Source: Polyangiaceae bacterium
Lineage (GTDB): Bacteria > Myxococcota_A > Polyangia > Polyangiales > Polyangiaceae
NCBI GenBank assembly: GCA_016929495.1
Contig: JAFGIS010000449.1
Span: forward strand, 1-64,000
DNA: 64,000 nucleotides
Direction of reading: 5' to 3'
The notes below the pieces were generated by a model. The model searched no databases, was not told the origin of the DNA, and was given only the letters and a program-made list of their open reading frames with translations. The position numbers were made by a program, and so were the translations under genes. Below, in pieces: positions 1 to 10,256 of this stretch (positions are counted from its first letter, which is position 1; each line of letters starts with the position of its first letter).

Positions 1-698
1 AACGAGCCAGACGGATGGCGAGGCCCTGGACGCCTCGAGTCAGAGACGGAGTGCTCGATGACTCGACGACTAGATGGAAATGCGTCGTCTGCACCGAGTA
101 CTCGACGAGCCGGAAGTCGGGGCGCTCGTTGCCGCTCGAGAGAGCCCGGTGGATAGCGCGAAACATCTTGCAGCCGCGCAGGGAGCGCAGGCCGGGGAGG
201 ATGCGGAGGGTGACGTGTAGGGCGGTCCAGCGGTCGAAGGACGGCCGCGGGGTGTGAGGGGCGCCAGCGCCGGGTTTGGGCGGTCGGCCGCGACGAGGAG
301 GCGAAGCTACGAGCACGACGAGCGACCTATTTATGGCATATATTGCTTACCGGGTCAAGGAGTCCGCGCGGCCGCTTCGTCGCACGGGGACAGAGCAACC
401 GTCGCGCGTGCAACGGAGCCGCGAGGACGCTGGGCGACGGAGCCGTTACGACTCTGGGCGACGGAGCTGGTTCTCGCCGGTTGCCCCAGCGCTGACGGTC
501 GGTTTCTTTGCTGGACACGCCGCCAAACGGCCGAATGTGGAAGAGCGCGCCAGGTCGCAAGCGTCCAAGACCGACCGCAAACCACGACGAGACCAGTGCT
601 CAGGCCCGGGCGAGGGCGGCGAAGAACCCGCAGCGTCGCACCGGTCTGACCCTCGGCAGCCCTGGCTTCTGGGCATCGTGGCGATCATCGCCGATGCA

Positions 699-1784
699 CT
701 ATGGGTCAGCGGGGTACACGAGGTCGCTCGCGCGGACCCAGGCGCGCATGCTGCAGGTATCGAGGCGGATCCCAACGACCGACCTGACGGGGATCCAGCC
801 GTCGGATTCCAGCAGGCGCCTCGTCTCCACGACGTTCTCCGTGGCGAATCGGCCCCACACTGGCCCGTCGGGGCTCAGCGCGACGGCAGCGCCCCGCCGC
901 ACCCTGGCGAGTTCAGTGGTTGCTCCCCCACAGCCCGCTCCCCCGTGCTGTCCGTCGGTGTAGAACTTGATTGGCTCGTACTCGGAGCGCACGCGGGCTG
1001 CCGGAACCCAGCCGTCGAGACGCGAGTCTGCCTCCCAGCTTGCGCGGACTCGGAGCCGCCCCTCCTGTTCTTCGAGCATTTCCACGGGGCCCGCGTACTC
1101 GACCCAGAGCGCGGGTTCGGCAGTCGGCGTAGCCGCGACGGGGACCAGACCCGGCCCCAAACCCACGGACCGAGCCCCTTCTGGGCACTGGCGCCAGGCC
1201 CTCGAATGCCTCGCCTCCCCGAGAAACGCCAGGGTGAGATCGGCGCAGGAAACAACCGGTGGCGGCTCGGCGCGAAGCGCGAGATTCCCGTCGAAGGCCA
1301 CCTCGACCCGATCGCCCGATACACGCCGAAACTGGAGACGAACCCCGGACCCCAACGTCAGCAGGCCCCCGTATAGCTCGACCACTCGGGCGACCCTCAG
1401 GGGCAGTTCGGCAATTGGGTGGAATGTGGAGAACTGCACCGGACCCAGCACGTCGACTCGAGCGTCGCCAGCTTCCTGGCGCAGCCACACGTCCACCGGG
1501 GCATCCTCCAAGTCGAGCGAGAATTGCTCCTCGCCAACATGAACCACGAGGCCGGGGAGCGCCGCGTGCTCGGCGGCAACCCTGCAGGTCCACGACCTGG
1601 CGGGCTTGGCGCTCTCGGCCTCTGACGTCCCTTCCTGCGCCGGTGGGGGCGGCCGCACCCGACGGTTGGGGGTGGGCTGCCGAGAAACCGCGGGAGGAGC
1701 CTTCGCGCAGGCACATAGCCCAATGGCGACGTACGACGCGCGGACGACGGCCCCGAACCGACCTCGGGCGTGTGTACGAGCCAT
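699..1784 (-). CDS. hypothetical envelope protein (N-terminal hydrophobic/Cys segment, SH3-like repeats possible)
   Basis: 361 aa ORF; signal-like N-terminus 'VVRASYVAIGLCACAK', Pro-rich linker, then ordered protein-like composition. Confidence 0.6.
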   Translation of the reverse strand: MARTHARGRFGAVVRASYVAIGLCACAKAPPAVSRQPTPNRRVRPPPPAQEGTSEAESAKPARSWTCRVAAEHAALPGLVVHVGEEQFSLDLEDAPVDVWLRQEAGDARVDVLGPVQFSTFHPIAELPLRVARVVELYGGLLTLGSGVRLQFRRVSGDRVEVAFDGNLALRAEPPPVVSCADLTLAFLGEARHSRAWRQCPEGARSVGLGPGLVPVAATPTAEPALWVEYAGPVEMLEEQEGRLRVRASWEADSRLDGWVPAARVRSEYEPIKFYTDGQHGGAGCGGATTELARVRRGAAVALSPDGPVWGRFATENVVETRRLLESDGWIPVRSVVGIRLDTCSMRAWVRASDLVYPADP

Positions 1785-1945
1785 GTGGAGAATTGTCGTT
1801 GGATCCCTCCGTCGCCAGAGTATTGTACCTCATGGTGAAGGGTCCAGAGGGTAGGCACTCGGGAGGGGGAAGCGGACAGGCGGGTTCCCGCGTGGAGCGC
1901 GACTGGACAGGGTGGGATAGCCACCTGGCCCATCCGGACGCGCCG

Positions 1946-2632
1946 ATGGGGGCAGGCGGACCTGGCAGCTTTTCCCGCTTTCCTCTCGGCGAGGAATCGA
2001 AGCACCTGCCCAATCCCTGGAGCCCTCGTGGGCGTGGCAGCGTCGCGTTGGACCAGTCCGACACGCCCCCCCCCAATCTTCCGCCGGCAACGCAACCGCG
2101 AGTGGTTGGCACCTTCAAGCGTGCCTCGAACGCCGTCTACGACGTCGAAGTGAAGGCCGAAGTCATCGCTGACGCTCGTGCCTTGCGGTCGCACACCGAC
2201 TTCACCCAAGTGGACTTCTACGCCCCTGGTACGGAGACGAACCCGAACGGCCGCATCGTGAGCTTCGATGGGAAGTTCGTCTGGAAGGGAACCATCACGA
2301 TCCAGACTGTCTTCGGCGACGACCCCAAGACGCTCGCCTGCTATGGGCGTGGAACGACCGCCGCGGACATCCGCAATGGCGACGTCACACTGGGGTTTCA
2401 CGAGCACTGCCACCAGGACGCCTTCATTCGCTATCTGAACAAGCATCGGTTGCCGAACCCTCCCCAGATGCGCGTCGGCATGAAGCTCGTCACGTACGAG
2501 GCCAACTACAATGCCTTCGAGGCCGCAATCAAACAGTACTGGAACAACATGCGGACCATCTCGAACTCCGAGGTCGACGACGTGGGCTACACGCTCGCGG
2601 AGTACAGAAAGTACGGTTGCTACCGACGCTAG
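1946..2632 (+). CDS. hypothetical protein with HEHCHQD motif, possibly DUF922-like/metalloprotease-like
   Basis: C-terminal ~170 aa of ORF 1259-2632 have normal protein composition; 'VTLGFHEHCHQDAFIRYL'; start uncertain (ATG 1946 chosen). Confidence 0.5.
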   Translation: MGAGGPGSFSRFPLGEESKHLPNPWSPRGRGSVALDQSDTPPPNLPPATQPRVVGTFKRASNAVYDVEVKAEVIADARALRSHTDFTQVDFYAPGTETNPNGRIVSFDGKFVWKGTITIQTVFGDDPKTLACYGRGTTAADIRNGDVTLGFHEHCHQDAFIRYLNKHRLPNPPQMRVGMKLVTYEANYNAFEAAIKQYWNNMRTISNSEVDDVGYTLAEYRKYGCYRR

Positions 2633-2674
2633 TCCCCTGCGCGAAGCCCCGAGCTGAGCCCGGACGTGAGCCCG

Positions 2675-3244
2675 TCAGAGCTCGAGATAGCCTCCGGGCA
2701 CGACGAACGTGTCATCGGCTCCGGCCACGGTGAATACGCCCCAGCACGGGAGCTTGAGCTTGGCCGCGAAGGTCAAGTCGTCCTCGAGCGAGCCGACCGG
2801 ACCGAGCACAGCGAGGTTCGCCCGATGCACACCCCACGAGCCGGGCCCGTGCTCGAGGATGCCCTCATGCAGCTCGCGGCCCGCTTTCTCCATGCTGTCG
2901 AGGATAGCCACACGCAGGCGGACCGGACTCTGCGTTCCCACGCCGCTCAGGTTCAGGTAGACGAGGTCGGCGCGCGCGCGCTCGACCCGCACGTCAATGC
3001 CCTGCTTTTCGATGAAGCCGATGATATGGCGCTCGGTGAGCAGGCCGCGCTGCGGCGTCATATCCTCGCCCTCGCACAGGCCGGGACGGAACCTGATGGC
3101 CGTGATGTCCGTCGAGGGGGTTCCGCCGCGCTGGCCAACCACGTAAGCCCTCCAATCGGAGCCGTCGGTGACCCGAAGGGGCGTCGGGCCGCAGCCAACC
3201 CAGAAGACCGATGTCGCCACGAGGGCCCGAACCACGCGTCGCAT
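2675..3244 (-). CDS. hypothetical lipoprotein
   Basis: 189 aa; lipobox-like 'LVATSVFWVGCG'. Confidence 0.6.
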   Translation of the reverse strand: MRRVVRALVATSVFWVGCGPTPLRVTDGSDWRAYVVGQRGGTPSTDITAIRFRPGLCEGEDMTPQRGLLTERHIIGFIEKQGIDVRVERARADLVYLNLSGVGTQSPVRLRVAILDSMEKAGRELHEGILEHGPGSWGVHRANLAVLGPVGSLEDDLTFAAKLKLPCWGVFTVAGADDTFVVPGGYLEL

Positions 3245-3394
3245 GATGAGGCTTCACTTCTACCAAAGTTTCGAGGCGGAAAGGGAGAAACGTATGTGAC
3301 CACTCCGACCGGCTTGGCGCCTCCACCCGCCCAGCGGCGCGTTGGCTGCTCGCCCTGGCCTTTTCCGACTCGTGCCGCGTGTCGATCGAGTTGA

Positions 3395-3443
3395 GGGGCC
3401 GAAAGCGCCGCCCCTATGGGGTGTGGCCGGCGCTTTCGGCCCC
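3395..3443. repeat. perfect 16-bp inverted repeat (GGGGCCGAAAGCGCCG / CGGCGCTTTCGGCCCC) with 17-nt spacer
   Basis: read directly from sequence. Confidence 0.8.
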
Positions 3444-3481
3444 AAACCCACTCGCCTGACCCACGCCACCCTTTCAAGGTC

Positions 3482-3509
3482 GGGCATCGTTTCCAATGAA
3501 ACGATGCCC
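3482..3509. repeat. perfect 12-bp inverted repeat (GGGCATCGTTTC / GAAACGATGCCC) with CAAT loop
   Basis: read directly from sequence. Confidence 0.8.
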
Positions 3510-3656
3510 TGGGTCGAAGCACCGCCTGTGCGCGGGTGGGCATTCGGCCAGCGAGTAGGATGCTCGGCACCCGCCGAAAGCCACCGCGGACCTTGCCGCG
3601 ACGTCGCCCCGCGCTGCTCGTTGCGACGCCGAGCGGGCATTGGTATCGTGGCCGGC

Positions 3657-4286
3657 GTGAGGCACGGTATCTGGTTCGGGATGCTCGGCGCGGTCCTCGC
3701 CCTAGCCTGCAGCTCTGCGCCGGAGCAAGCGCAGAAGAACCGCACGTTCTACGATTGGGCCACCGCTCAGGGCACTGGAGGCGACTTCGAAGAGCCGTAT
3801 CCGCCCCTCGATCTGGCGGCCACACCGCCCGCGGTTCGCTATCGCGGAGTGACGGTCGTACGCCGCGGAGTCCATCTGTCGCGGCCGGTCAATTGGATGA
3901 TGCGCGACGGTGACAATACGCCGGGGCAGGCCTTCGTGCAGTACATCTCGCCGAACGCCTACACCTTCTCCATCTACGAACGGCCGGAATCGCCGAGCGA
4001 GCTGTGGCGGGACGTGATGCGGCGTTTCGAGGACGACACGAAGTCGCTGGGCGCGCAGATCACGGGAAGCCGTATTCCGATGGCTGTCTCCATCGGGCAA
4101 GGCCGCGCCTATACCATCCAGAGGCAAGTGGAGGCGGCCAAATCCCCGGTCAACAGTCTCAGCCGCGAGTACCTGGTCCGGGGTGCGACCCGGATCGTTC
4201 TGGTTCAGATCGTTCACGAAGGTGAAGACCTCTATGCGATCGATCGAGAGCTGATGCGCGTCATCGGAACGCTCGAAGTGCTGTGA
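3657..4286 (+). CDS. hypothetical lipoprotein
   Basis: GTG start, 'MLGAVLALACSSAPEQ' lipobox; in-frame part of ORF 3342-4286. Confidence 0.65.
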   Translation: MRHGIWFGMLGAVLALACSSAPEQAQKNRTFYDWATAQGTGGDFEEPYPPLDLAATPPAVRYRGVTVVRRGVHLSRPVNWMMRDGDNTPGQAFVQYISPNAYTFSIYERPESPSELWRDVMRRFEDDTKSLGAQITGSRIPMAVSIGQGRAYTIQRQVEAAKSPVNSLSREYLVRGATRIVLVQIVHEGEDLYAIDRELMRVIGTLEVL

Positions 4287-4308
4287 GGCAAGATTGAAGG
4301 CCCAGTCG

Positions 4309-5292
4309 ATGTCGCTCTGCCATTCGCTCGTTCAAAGCTTCGCGCTTTCCGCCATCGTCGTGCTCGGTGCAGCCGGTTGTGCAGGTGCCGTCGAGTCGTC
4401 CAGACTCGAAGACCGAGCGCGACGCACGATTCCGGTCCCCATCTGCCTCAAGGCGCTCGAGCGTCATGGCGGAGCCGGGGTGGTCTCCGTGCTCAAGCCC
4501 CAGGACTACTGGGCGCTGATACTGCCGACCTACGATGCGGGCTCGAACACGGTGGATCGCAGTTCTCCCGATTGCAGTGGCCGCCCGGTGTTCTCGAATC
4601 CCGAGCTCGCACACGCCGAGGGGCTGCGCTCGGGCTCGCTCGTCGTCAAGCCGGACGACGCGGTCGTGCAACCCGGACCGGACGATATGCGCATCGTATG
4701 GCTGCGCACGCACAAATTCGCGGACGGCACCGCAGCGGGTCCTCTGGCTCTCGCACGACCGCGCGAGGGCTACGCCGAGGTCTATGCAACGGGGTTCTAC
4801 CGCGGGCGCGCGAAGGATTCGCGTTTCTCGTTGGAACGGATGGGAGCGCGTTTCGCGGTGACCGTCGGCGACGAAGGCTGCAGCGGCGGCAAGCCCAATC
4901 GGCCATGCGAGAGCTCGTTCCAGGTCTTCGTCATGGCCGCAGGAAAGCTCGTGGGCTCGGCGCGCTTCACGCTCGACCGCGTCGACTATCGGTCGGTGTC
5001 AGGCGTTCCCGGCCCGGTCCAGTTCCGCTTGACGGCCATGCCGACCTTCCAGTCCGGCAAGCTCATGGTCACCGAGCAGCTCGTCTTGCGTGATGAGAAC
5101 CAGGCCGTCATCCGCAAATCGGATATGGTCCGCGTCTTCAGGCTCGAGCCCAACGGTCGCCTGGTGACCAAACAGGAGTCTCTCTGGAAGCAGGTCGCCA
5201 ACGCGCCGCCCCCGCCCCCGCCACCCGAACCAGACCCCGAGCCGCCGGTGGATCCGAAGGGGAAGGGAAAGCGCAGGGGCCCATCGCGGTAG
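4309..5292 (+). CDS. hypothetical lipoprotein
   Basis: 'SAIVVLGAAGCAG' lipobox; Pro-rich C-terminus; TTG 4294 is an alternative start. Confidence 0.6.
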   Translation: MSLCHSLVQSFALSAIVVLGAAGCAGAVESSRLEDRARRTIPVPICLKALERHGGAGVVSVLKPQDYWALILPTYDAGSNTVDRSSPDCSGRPVFSNPELAHAEGLRSGSLVVKPDDAVVQPGPDDMRIVWLRTHKFADGTAAGPLALARPREGYAEVYATGFYRGRAKDSRFSLERMGARFAVTVGDEGCSGGKPNRPCESSFQVFVMAAGKLVGSARFTLDRVDYRSVSGVPGPVQFRLTAMPTFQSGKLMVTEQLVLRDENQAVIRKSDMVRVFRLEPNGRLVTKQESLWKQVANAPPPPPPPEPDPEPPVDPKGKGKRRGPSR

Positions 5293-5557
5293 GGCTCTCG
5301 CGCCAGCGCGACAACCAAACGCCGCTTCGCCATAGTGATAGACGACGCGACAGCGCTGGTCGGCTGACCGAAGCCGAGTAATCGACAAGCACTCTGCGCC
5401 CGATGCGCTTGGAGCCGTGATAGCCGGCCGGTCGTGGCGCTCCTGAGCGGCGGCGTCCGGACAATTGAGTACAATCTCCTGATTCGCGTCTAACAAGGGC
5501 GTAAGACGCTCGTCGTTCATGACGGCAGCCAACAGAGGTGTTCTCACAGGAAGCAGA

Positions 5558-7915
5558 ATGATGATGAAACGACATATGCTGCTGTGTGCAGTTGCCTTGG
5601 CCTTTGCCGCCGGATGTGGCTCGTCGGAGGGAGGCGAGAAAAGCGACTCCATTGCGGAGGGACAGGGCCGAATCAGCGGTGTTGTGACCGACCAGGCGAG
5701 CATTCCGCTGAAAGGGGTCACCCTGGCCGTCGCCGATACGAAGGCCACCACGGACGAGATGGGCCGTTTTCGGCTGGACGCCGCCGCCGGATCGGAAGTC
5801 ATCCGGTTCTCGAAGAAGGGCTTCGCCGCATCGAGCCTCGCGGTCACGGTCACCGCAGGCGCAGAGACATCCGTTCAGGAAGGTCTGGTCAAACGGAGCG
5901 ATCCCATCGATCTGGACATGGACGAGGGTGGAACGATAGGCGAGACGGCGCGGGTGACCCTGTCCCCGGGGGCGCTGGTAGCGGCTGACGGCACAGCGGC
6001 CGAAGGCGAGATTGCGGCGTATATCACCCCCCTCGATATCGTGGGCGACCTCACGGCGGCGCCCGGCGACTTCTCCGCGGTCCGCGACGGGGGCGGCGAC
6101 ACACGCCTGGAGACCCTCGGCATGGCCGAGTACTACTTCGAGGATGGGGAGGGGAATCCTCTGAATGTCGCCAAAGGGAAGACGGTGGAGGTAGAGCTGG
6201 CGATCCCGGAGGATATCGACGCAGCCGCGGGGGATGTCATTCCCGCCTGGTATTTCGACGTCGACACCGGTCGTTGGGTCGAGGACGGCGAGGGCAAGGT
6301 GGTGGACGACGACAACGGAGGGCTCGTCTGGCGCGTCCGGGTATCCCACTTCTCTTGGTGGAACGCCGACGTGCCCATCGACGAACGCGATTGCGTGACG
6401 GGCACCATCACGGACTGCCATGGCGATCCGGTATCGGGCGCGTCGGTCAGCGCGCGAGGGCTCGACTATCGGGGCGAGTCGTCGGCATATCCCGATGCGG
6501 ACGGCAGCTATTGCGTCGACATCAAGCGGGGCAGCGAGGTCGATCTGCTGGTCGTCGGTACGGTGGATGGGAATCGCGTGGGCAAGCGCGTTCAGGTCAC
6601 GGGAGGCGACAGCGGTGCGTCGTGTGAAGAGGGCAGCGATGGATGCCAGGAGCGAAACATAAAACTGCCGTGCGACGAAGAGGACTCGGATCTCGACTGC
6701 GGAGAGTCGCCCCTGCTTCCGTGCAAAGCCTGCGTCTCCGGCCGCATCGTCACAGAGGAAGGCGATCCGCCACAAGACGCTGTCATCTCCCTCGGGGACA
6801 CGTACGGCGGCTTCGGGGCAAAGGCCATCGTCGACGACGACGGGACCTTCTGCCTTCCGGCACCTCTGGATGTTCCCGTCATGCTGACCGCGAACGCCGC
6901 GGGATACCCACCCTCGACCCAAGCCGTCACGGCCACGGAGGAAGGCGAATGCCCTCACTGTCAGGACCTGGGCGACATCGTGCTCGAAGAGAAAGAGAGC
7001 GGCGGCAGCGTATTCGAGCAATGCAACCAGGGCGAGGTGACGATCGAGGCGGTCGATCTGGATGGCGCCGACGAGTCACTGGCTGAGCTGCCGCACATCG
7101 GCATGATGATCGTCGACGACGAATCCAGCGAAACCATGCCGGGCTACCTGTGGCTGAGCGATGCAGACGATCCCGAAGATTCCGAAGGTTCGAGCTCGAT
7201 CCTACTCGTCTTCGAGATTCCGCGGAGTGCTCGGGCAGACGAGAGCGCCGATCTTACGGGATTCGGCAACTTCAACAGCGGCGGTGTCGTCGGGGTCAAT
7301 AGCGAGATGTACACCATCGACACGGGCTCCCTTACCTGGAACGAGGCGATCCGAGGCGCCGGACAGACCTTGACCGGCGCCCTGGCATTCCAGATGGCGA
7401 CCAGTTGCGGCATGGCTGTTCGGACGATCCGTTTCGAGGGGTCCTTCACCACGGAAGTCCTCGACATCATGACATACGGCTCGTCGCTGCAATGCGTGGG
7501 CATCACCACCGCCGTTGCCGCCCTCGGACAGACATCCACCGGCATCGCAACGCTCAAGGTCGATGGAAAGCCCGTGAGCTCGACCGCGAGCTCCAGCGCG
7601 AGCTACGCACCGGACGACGACCAGCTGTCCCTGGTCGTCACGGAGGAGGAAGGTATCATGTTCGGGCTCGTCGTGGACGAGGCCGCCTTCGATACCCAGG
7701 AGATCAGCCATGTTTGGGTTTCGGATGCGGCCAGTGGCTGCTTCTATGAGGCATCCGGTGTTCCGGAATTGGCCATAGAACAGAACGATGCCTCCAATCT
7801 CGGGAGGGGTCCCCTGGAAGGCAGTTTCGAGGCCGAGCTCTCTTCTTCCAGCAGTGATTGCACCGAGCCCCTCTCCGTGAGCGGCACCTTCATGGCCGCC
7901 ATCTGCGCACCGTAG
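5558..7915 (+). CDS. large lipoprotein with carboxypeptidase-regulatory-like (CarboxypepD_reg) repeats
   Basis: 'LLCAVALAFAAGCGSSEGG' lipobox; repeats such as 'GRISGVVTDQASIPLKGVTLAVADTKATTDEMGRFRLDAAAG' and 'ASGRIVTEEGDPPQDAVISLG'. Confidence 0.75.
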   Translation: MMMKRHMLLCAVALAFAAGCGSSEGGEKSDSIAEGQGRISGVVTDQASIPLKGVTLAVADTKATTDEMGRFRLDAAAGSEVIRFSKKGFAASSLAVTVTAGAETSVQEGLVKRSDPIDLDMDEGGTIGETARVTLSPGALVAADGTAAEGEIAAYITPLDIVGDLTAAPGDFSAVRDGGGDTRLETLGMAEYYFEDGEGNPLNVAKGKTVEVELAIPEDIDAAAGDVIPAWYFDVDTGRWVEDGEGKVVDDDNGGLVWRVRVSHFSWWNADVPIDERDCVTGTITDCHGDPVSGASVSARGLDYRGESSAYPDADGSYCVDIKRGSEVDLLVVGTVDGNRVGKRVQVTGGDSGASCEEGSDGCQERNIKLPCDEEDSDLDCGESPLLPCKACVSGRIVTEEGDPPQDAVISLGDTYGGFGAKAIVDDDGTFCLPAPLDVPVMLTANAAGYPPSTQAVTATEEGECPHCQDLGDIVLEEKESGGSVFEQCNQGEVTIEAVDLDGADESLAELPHIGMMIVDDESSETMPGYLWLSDADDPEDSEGSSSILLVFEIPRSARADESADLTGFGNFNSGGVVGVNSEMYTIDTGSLTWNEAIRGAGQTLTGALAFQMATSCGMAVRTIRFEGSFTTEVLDIMTYGSSLQCVGITTAVAALGQTSTGIATLKVDGKPVSSTASSSASYAPDDDQLSLVVTEEEGIMFGLVVDEAAFDTQEISHVWVSDAASGCFYEASGVPELAIEQNDASNLGRGPLEGSFEAELSSSSSDCTEPLSVSGTFMAAICAP

Positions 7916-8158
7916 CCGGCAGGCTCTCTGTGCCTGACGCAGACTGCGTTCCCTGCCACCCCGAGGCTCTCGGCGTGACGAGTCCTTCACCGGTGGACCT
8001 TCCCTTCCGGATCGTTTGGCCGCCTTGTGCTACACCGGGTCGACACCCGGGTCCCGACGCTCGATGCCGCGTTGGCCGATGTGCCCATCCCGGGCGATGG
8101 CAGTCGGCTCTTCCTTCACACGCCAGCCGCTTCCGGACGAGGCGCCCGGCCGCCCGCG

Positions 8159-8824
8159 CTACCAGCAGACCAAGCTGCCGCTGTAGCCGCACTCGGGACG
8201 CTGCGCAGACCCGTAGAGCGCGCCCATCCCGAGCCCGACGACCAGCCCAATCCCGGCACTGCCCCACGCCTGCCCACCTGTCTCCCATTCCCCGGCGGTG
8301 CGTCCGATGGTGGTGATGACGGCCAGCACACCAGGCACGGCCGTATTCATCGCGAACGCGCCGGCGTTGAAACGACCGTTGCTCCACTTGAACGTGTCCA
8401 GAAGGAAGATGCCGAGCCCCTGCCCGAACGCGGAAGAGGCCGCAAACGCGTGCGTCGAGAGCATCGCGTAGTCGGTGCAGCCCGGCTCGCCCTGGTTTTC
8501 TTCCGTGCAGCCGGGCCGAAGCCCACCGAACTGCTCCTTGAGCCACTGCTCGTTGAGCATAGCCAGAGCCGCCAGCGTCATGCTGGGCGCCAAGACGGAA
8601 GCGTGCCAACGTGCCTTCCAACCCACCGTGACTTCCGGATCGGCATAGAAGACGCGAGGCATCAGCAGTTCGATGCCCATGGCGGAGAGCGTCAGGACCG
8701 TCGTTGCGTCCTTCCAGCCTTGGCTACGCTCCGGCGGCTCCTCCTGCGCGCCAGCCGGCGCTGGGAGCAGCGCAACAGAGATCCCCAACAATGATGCAAG
8801 AGCGCCAGATGCAATCCATTTCAT
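8159..8824 (-). CDS. multi-pass membrane protein (PAP2-like possible)
   Basis: signal peptide 'LLGISVALLPAPAGAQEE' and several hydrophobic segments. Confidence 0.55.
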   Translation of the reverse strand: MKWIASGALASLLGISVALLPAPAGAQEEPPERSQGWKDATTVLTLSAMGIELLMPRVFYADPEVTVGWKARWHASVLAPSMTLAALAMLNEQWLKEQFGGLRPGCTEENQGEPGCTDYAMLSTHAFAASSAFGQGLGIFLLDTFKWSNGRFNAGAFAMNTAVPGVLAVITTIGRTAGEWETGGQAWGSAGIGLVVGLGMGALYGSAQRPECGYSGSLVCW

Positions 8825-8860
8825 TGAACTTTCCTCGGCACAACCGCGCGGGTGTGGCTA

Positions 8861-10177
8861 TTATCGCCAAGGCGGATCGGTTCGCAACCCCTGACCTTCG
8901 GCCTTCTTGCGACGCTGGTACTGTCGGTACGTTTCGGCGAAATCCTGGCCGAATATCACGGAGAACGCCTGGCGCTCGTCGGAAAGCCGCTCGAACCGCT
9001 GGCGGAATTCGGTCCACCGCGCACGGTACTTGGAGTCGAACACCCCTTTTGCCCCGCGCTCGGCGAGTGCCGCTTCGATGTTGTCGGGCGACAGCTCGTC
9101 CAGAAGCGCACGGACACCCTGCATCACCGCGTCGAGCAGTGCGACGTGGTGCAGCATCAGGTCAGCCAGGATCCCCTCGACGGCTTGGGGAGCATCGTAC
9201 GAGAGATCTCTCGGGTCGAGCAAAGCCATCGCGACGGATTCCGGATTGGTGGCCGCCTCGAGCGCAAAGGCCGAGGCCGAGCGATTCACGCTTCGCTGGG
9301 CGGCCAGGTCCAACGACGAGACGAACTGCACGTAGCCCTGCCGCAACGGAATGAAGCAGCGACAGAAGACGTCGACCGTGTCGTGGAGCTTGGTGATGAA
9401 CCGAGCCACTTCGCCGGTCGTCTCGAGCGGCCGGCCCGGCACAAGCGAGGCGGCGAGCTCTCGAAGCCCCTGGAGCGCCAGAAACTCGGGCGATACCTTC
9501 AGGAACTGCGTCCGCAGCTCGTCGACAGCGCGCTGCCCTCCTGCGAAGGGGCCGGCGCCGGGCGAGCCGCCTCCAACCGGCGCAGCGCCAGGCGGCAGAG
9601 GACCGGGTGGCGGTGCGCCTGATGGGGAGACACCACCTGGCAGCGGTTGAGGTGCGACCGGGGCATTTGAGGCGGCTGACGGGTACACACCCGAACCAGG
9701 TGCCCTCGGAGCGGCCGGGCTCTGCGATGCGGCGTTTGGGCCCTGCGGCGCTCGCGGATCCGGAGTCGCGCCGGGCTGGTTGGCGATATAGGCGAGGTTT
9801 CCGAGAACAACCCCACTCTTCATGGACTGGCGGATGGGAGCTTGCTCCTGGACGAACTCCATCTGCACCCAGATGCACCCGCTCAGAGCGAAGCGAAATC
9901 CCACGCTGGCCAGATCGACGCTCGAGTTGGCGTCGATGCGCGTCAGCTGGTTCGTGCCCGGCGCCGCGATGAAGACCCCGTTTCGGCTGCCGAGGTCCCT
10001 GATGCAGGGCTTGCCGTCCCGCTCCTCGATCCGGGCATGGAAGGAGGAGATCAACGGGTTCTGTGGCGAGAAGTCGTTCAGAGGGTTGCGGCCGATGCGG
10101 ATCGGAAAACAGGAGAATCGGTTCCTCTCCGACAGCACGGGCGTTTGGTCTGCCAGAAAGGCCCGAAGGGCGTACAT
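8861..10177 (-). CDS. tagH: T6SS FHA-domain protein TagH/Fha
   Basis: N-terminal FHA motif 'FPIRIGRNPLNDFSPQNPLISSFHARIEERDGKPCIRDLGSRNGVFI'; C-terminal TagH-type region; in the T6SS cluster; ATG at 10177. Confidence 0.85.
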   Translation of the reverse strand: MYALRAFLADQTPVLSERNRFSCFPIRIGRNPLNDFSPQNPLISSFHARIEERDGKPCIRDLGSRNGVFIAAPGTNQLTRIDANSSVDLASVGFRFALSGCIWVQMEFVQEQAPIRQSMKSGVVLGNLAYIANQPGATPDPRAPQGPNAASQSPAAPRAPGSGVYPSAASNAPVAPQPLPGGVSPSGAPPPGPLPPGAAPVGGGSPGAGPFAGGQRAVDELRTQFLKVSPEFLALQGLRELAASLVPGRPLETTGEVARFITKLHDTVDVFCRCFIPLRQGYVQFVSSLDLAAQRSVNRSASAFALEAATNPESVAMALLDPRDLSYDAPQAVEGILADLMLHHVALLDAVMQGVRALLDELSPDNIEAALAERGAKGVFDSKYRARWTEFRQRFERLSDERQAFSVIFGQDFAETYRQYQRRKKAEGQGLRTDPPWR

Positions 10178-10256
10178 GGTAGCCGATCCTACCGTGGCCC
10201 TGATTCCGTGGCCAGCAGAACCCCTGGCAGTCCTGGCAGTCGAGATTGCACTGGCA

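Noticed and set aside
276-1376. 366-aa plus-strand ORF over the start of the window
   Set aside because: Overlaps the more protein-like minus-strand ORF 699-1784; Arg/Pro-rich composition typical of non-coding frames at high GC.
5138-7021. 627-aa minus-strand ORF
   Set aside because: Antisense to the well-supported lipoprotein 5558-7915.
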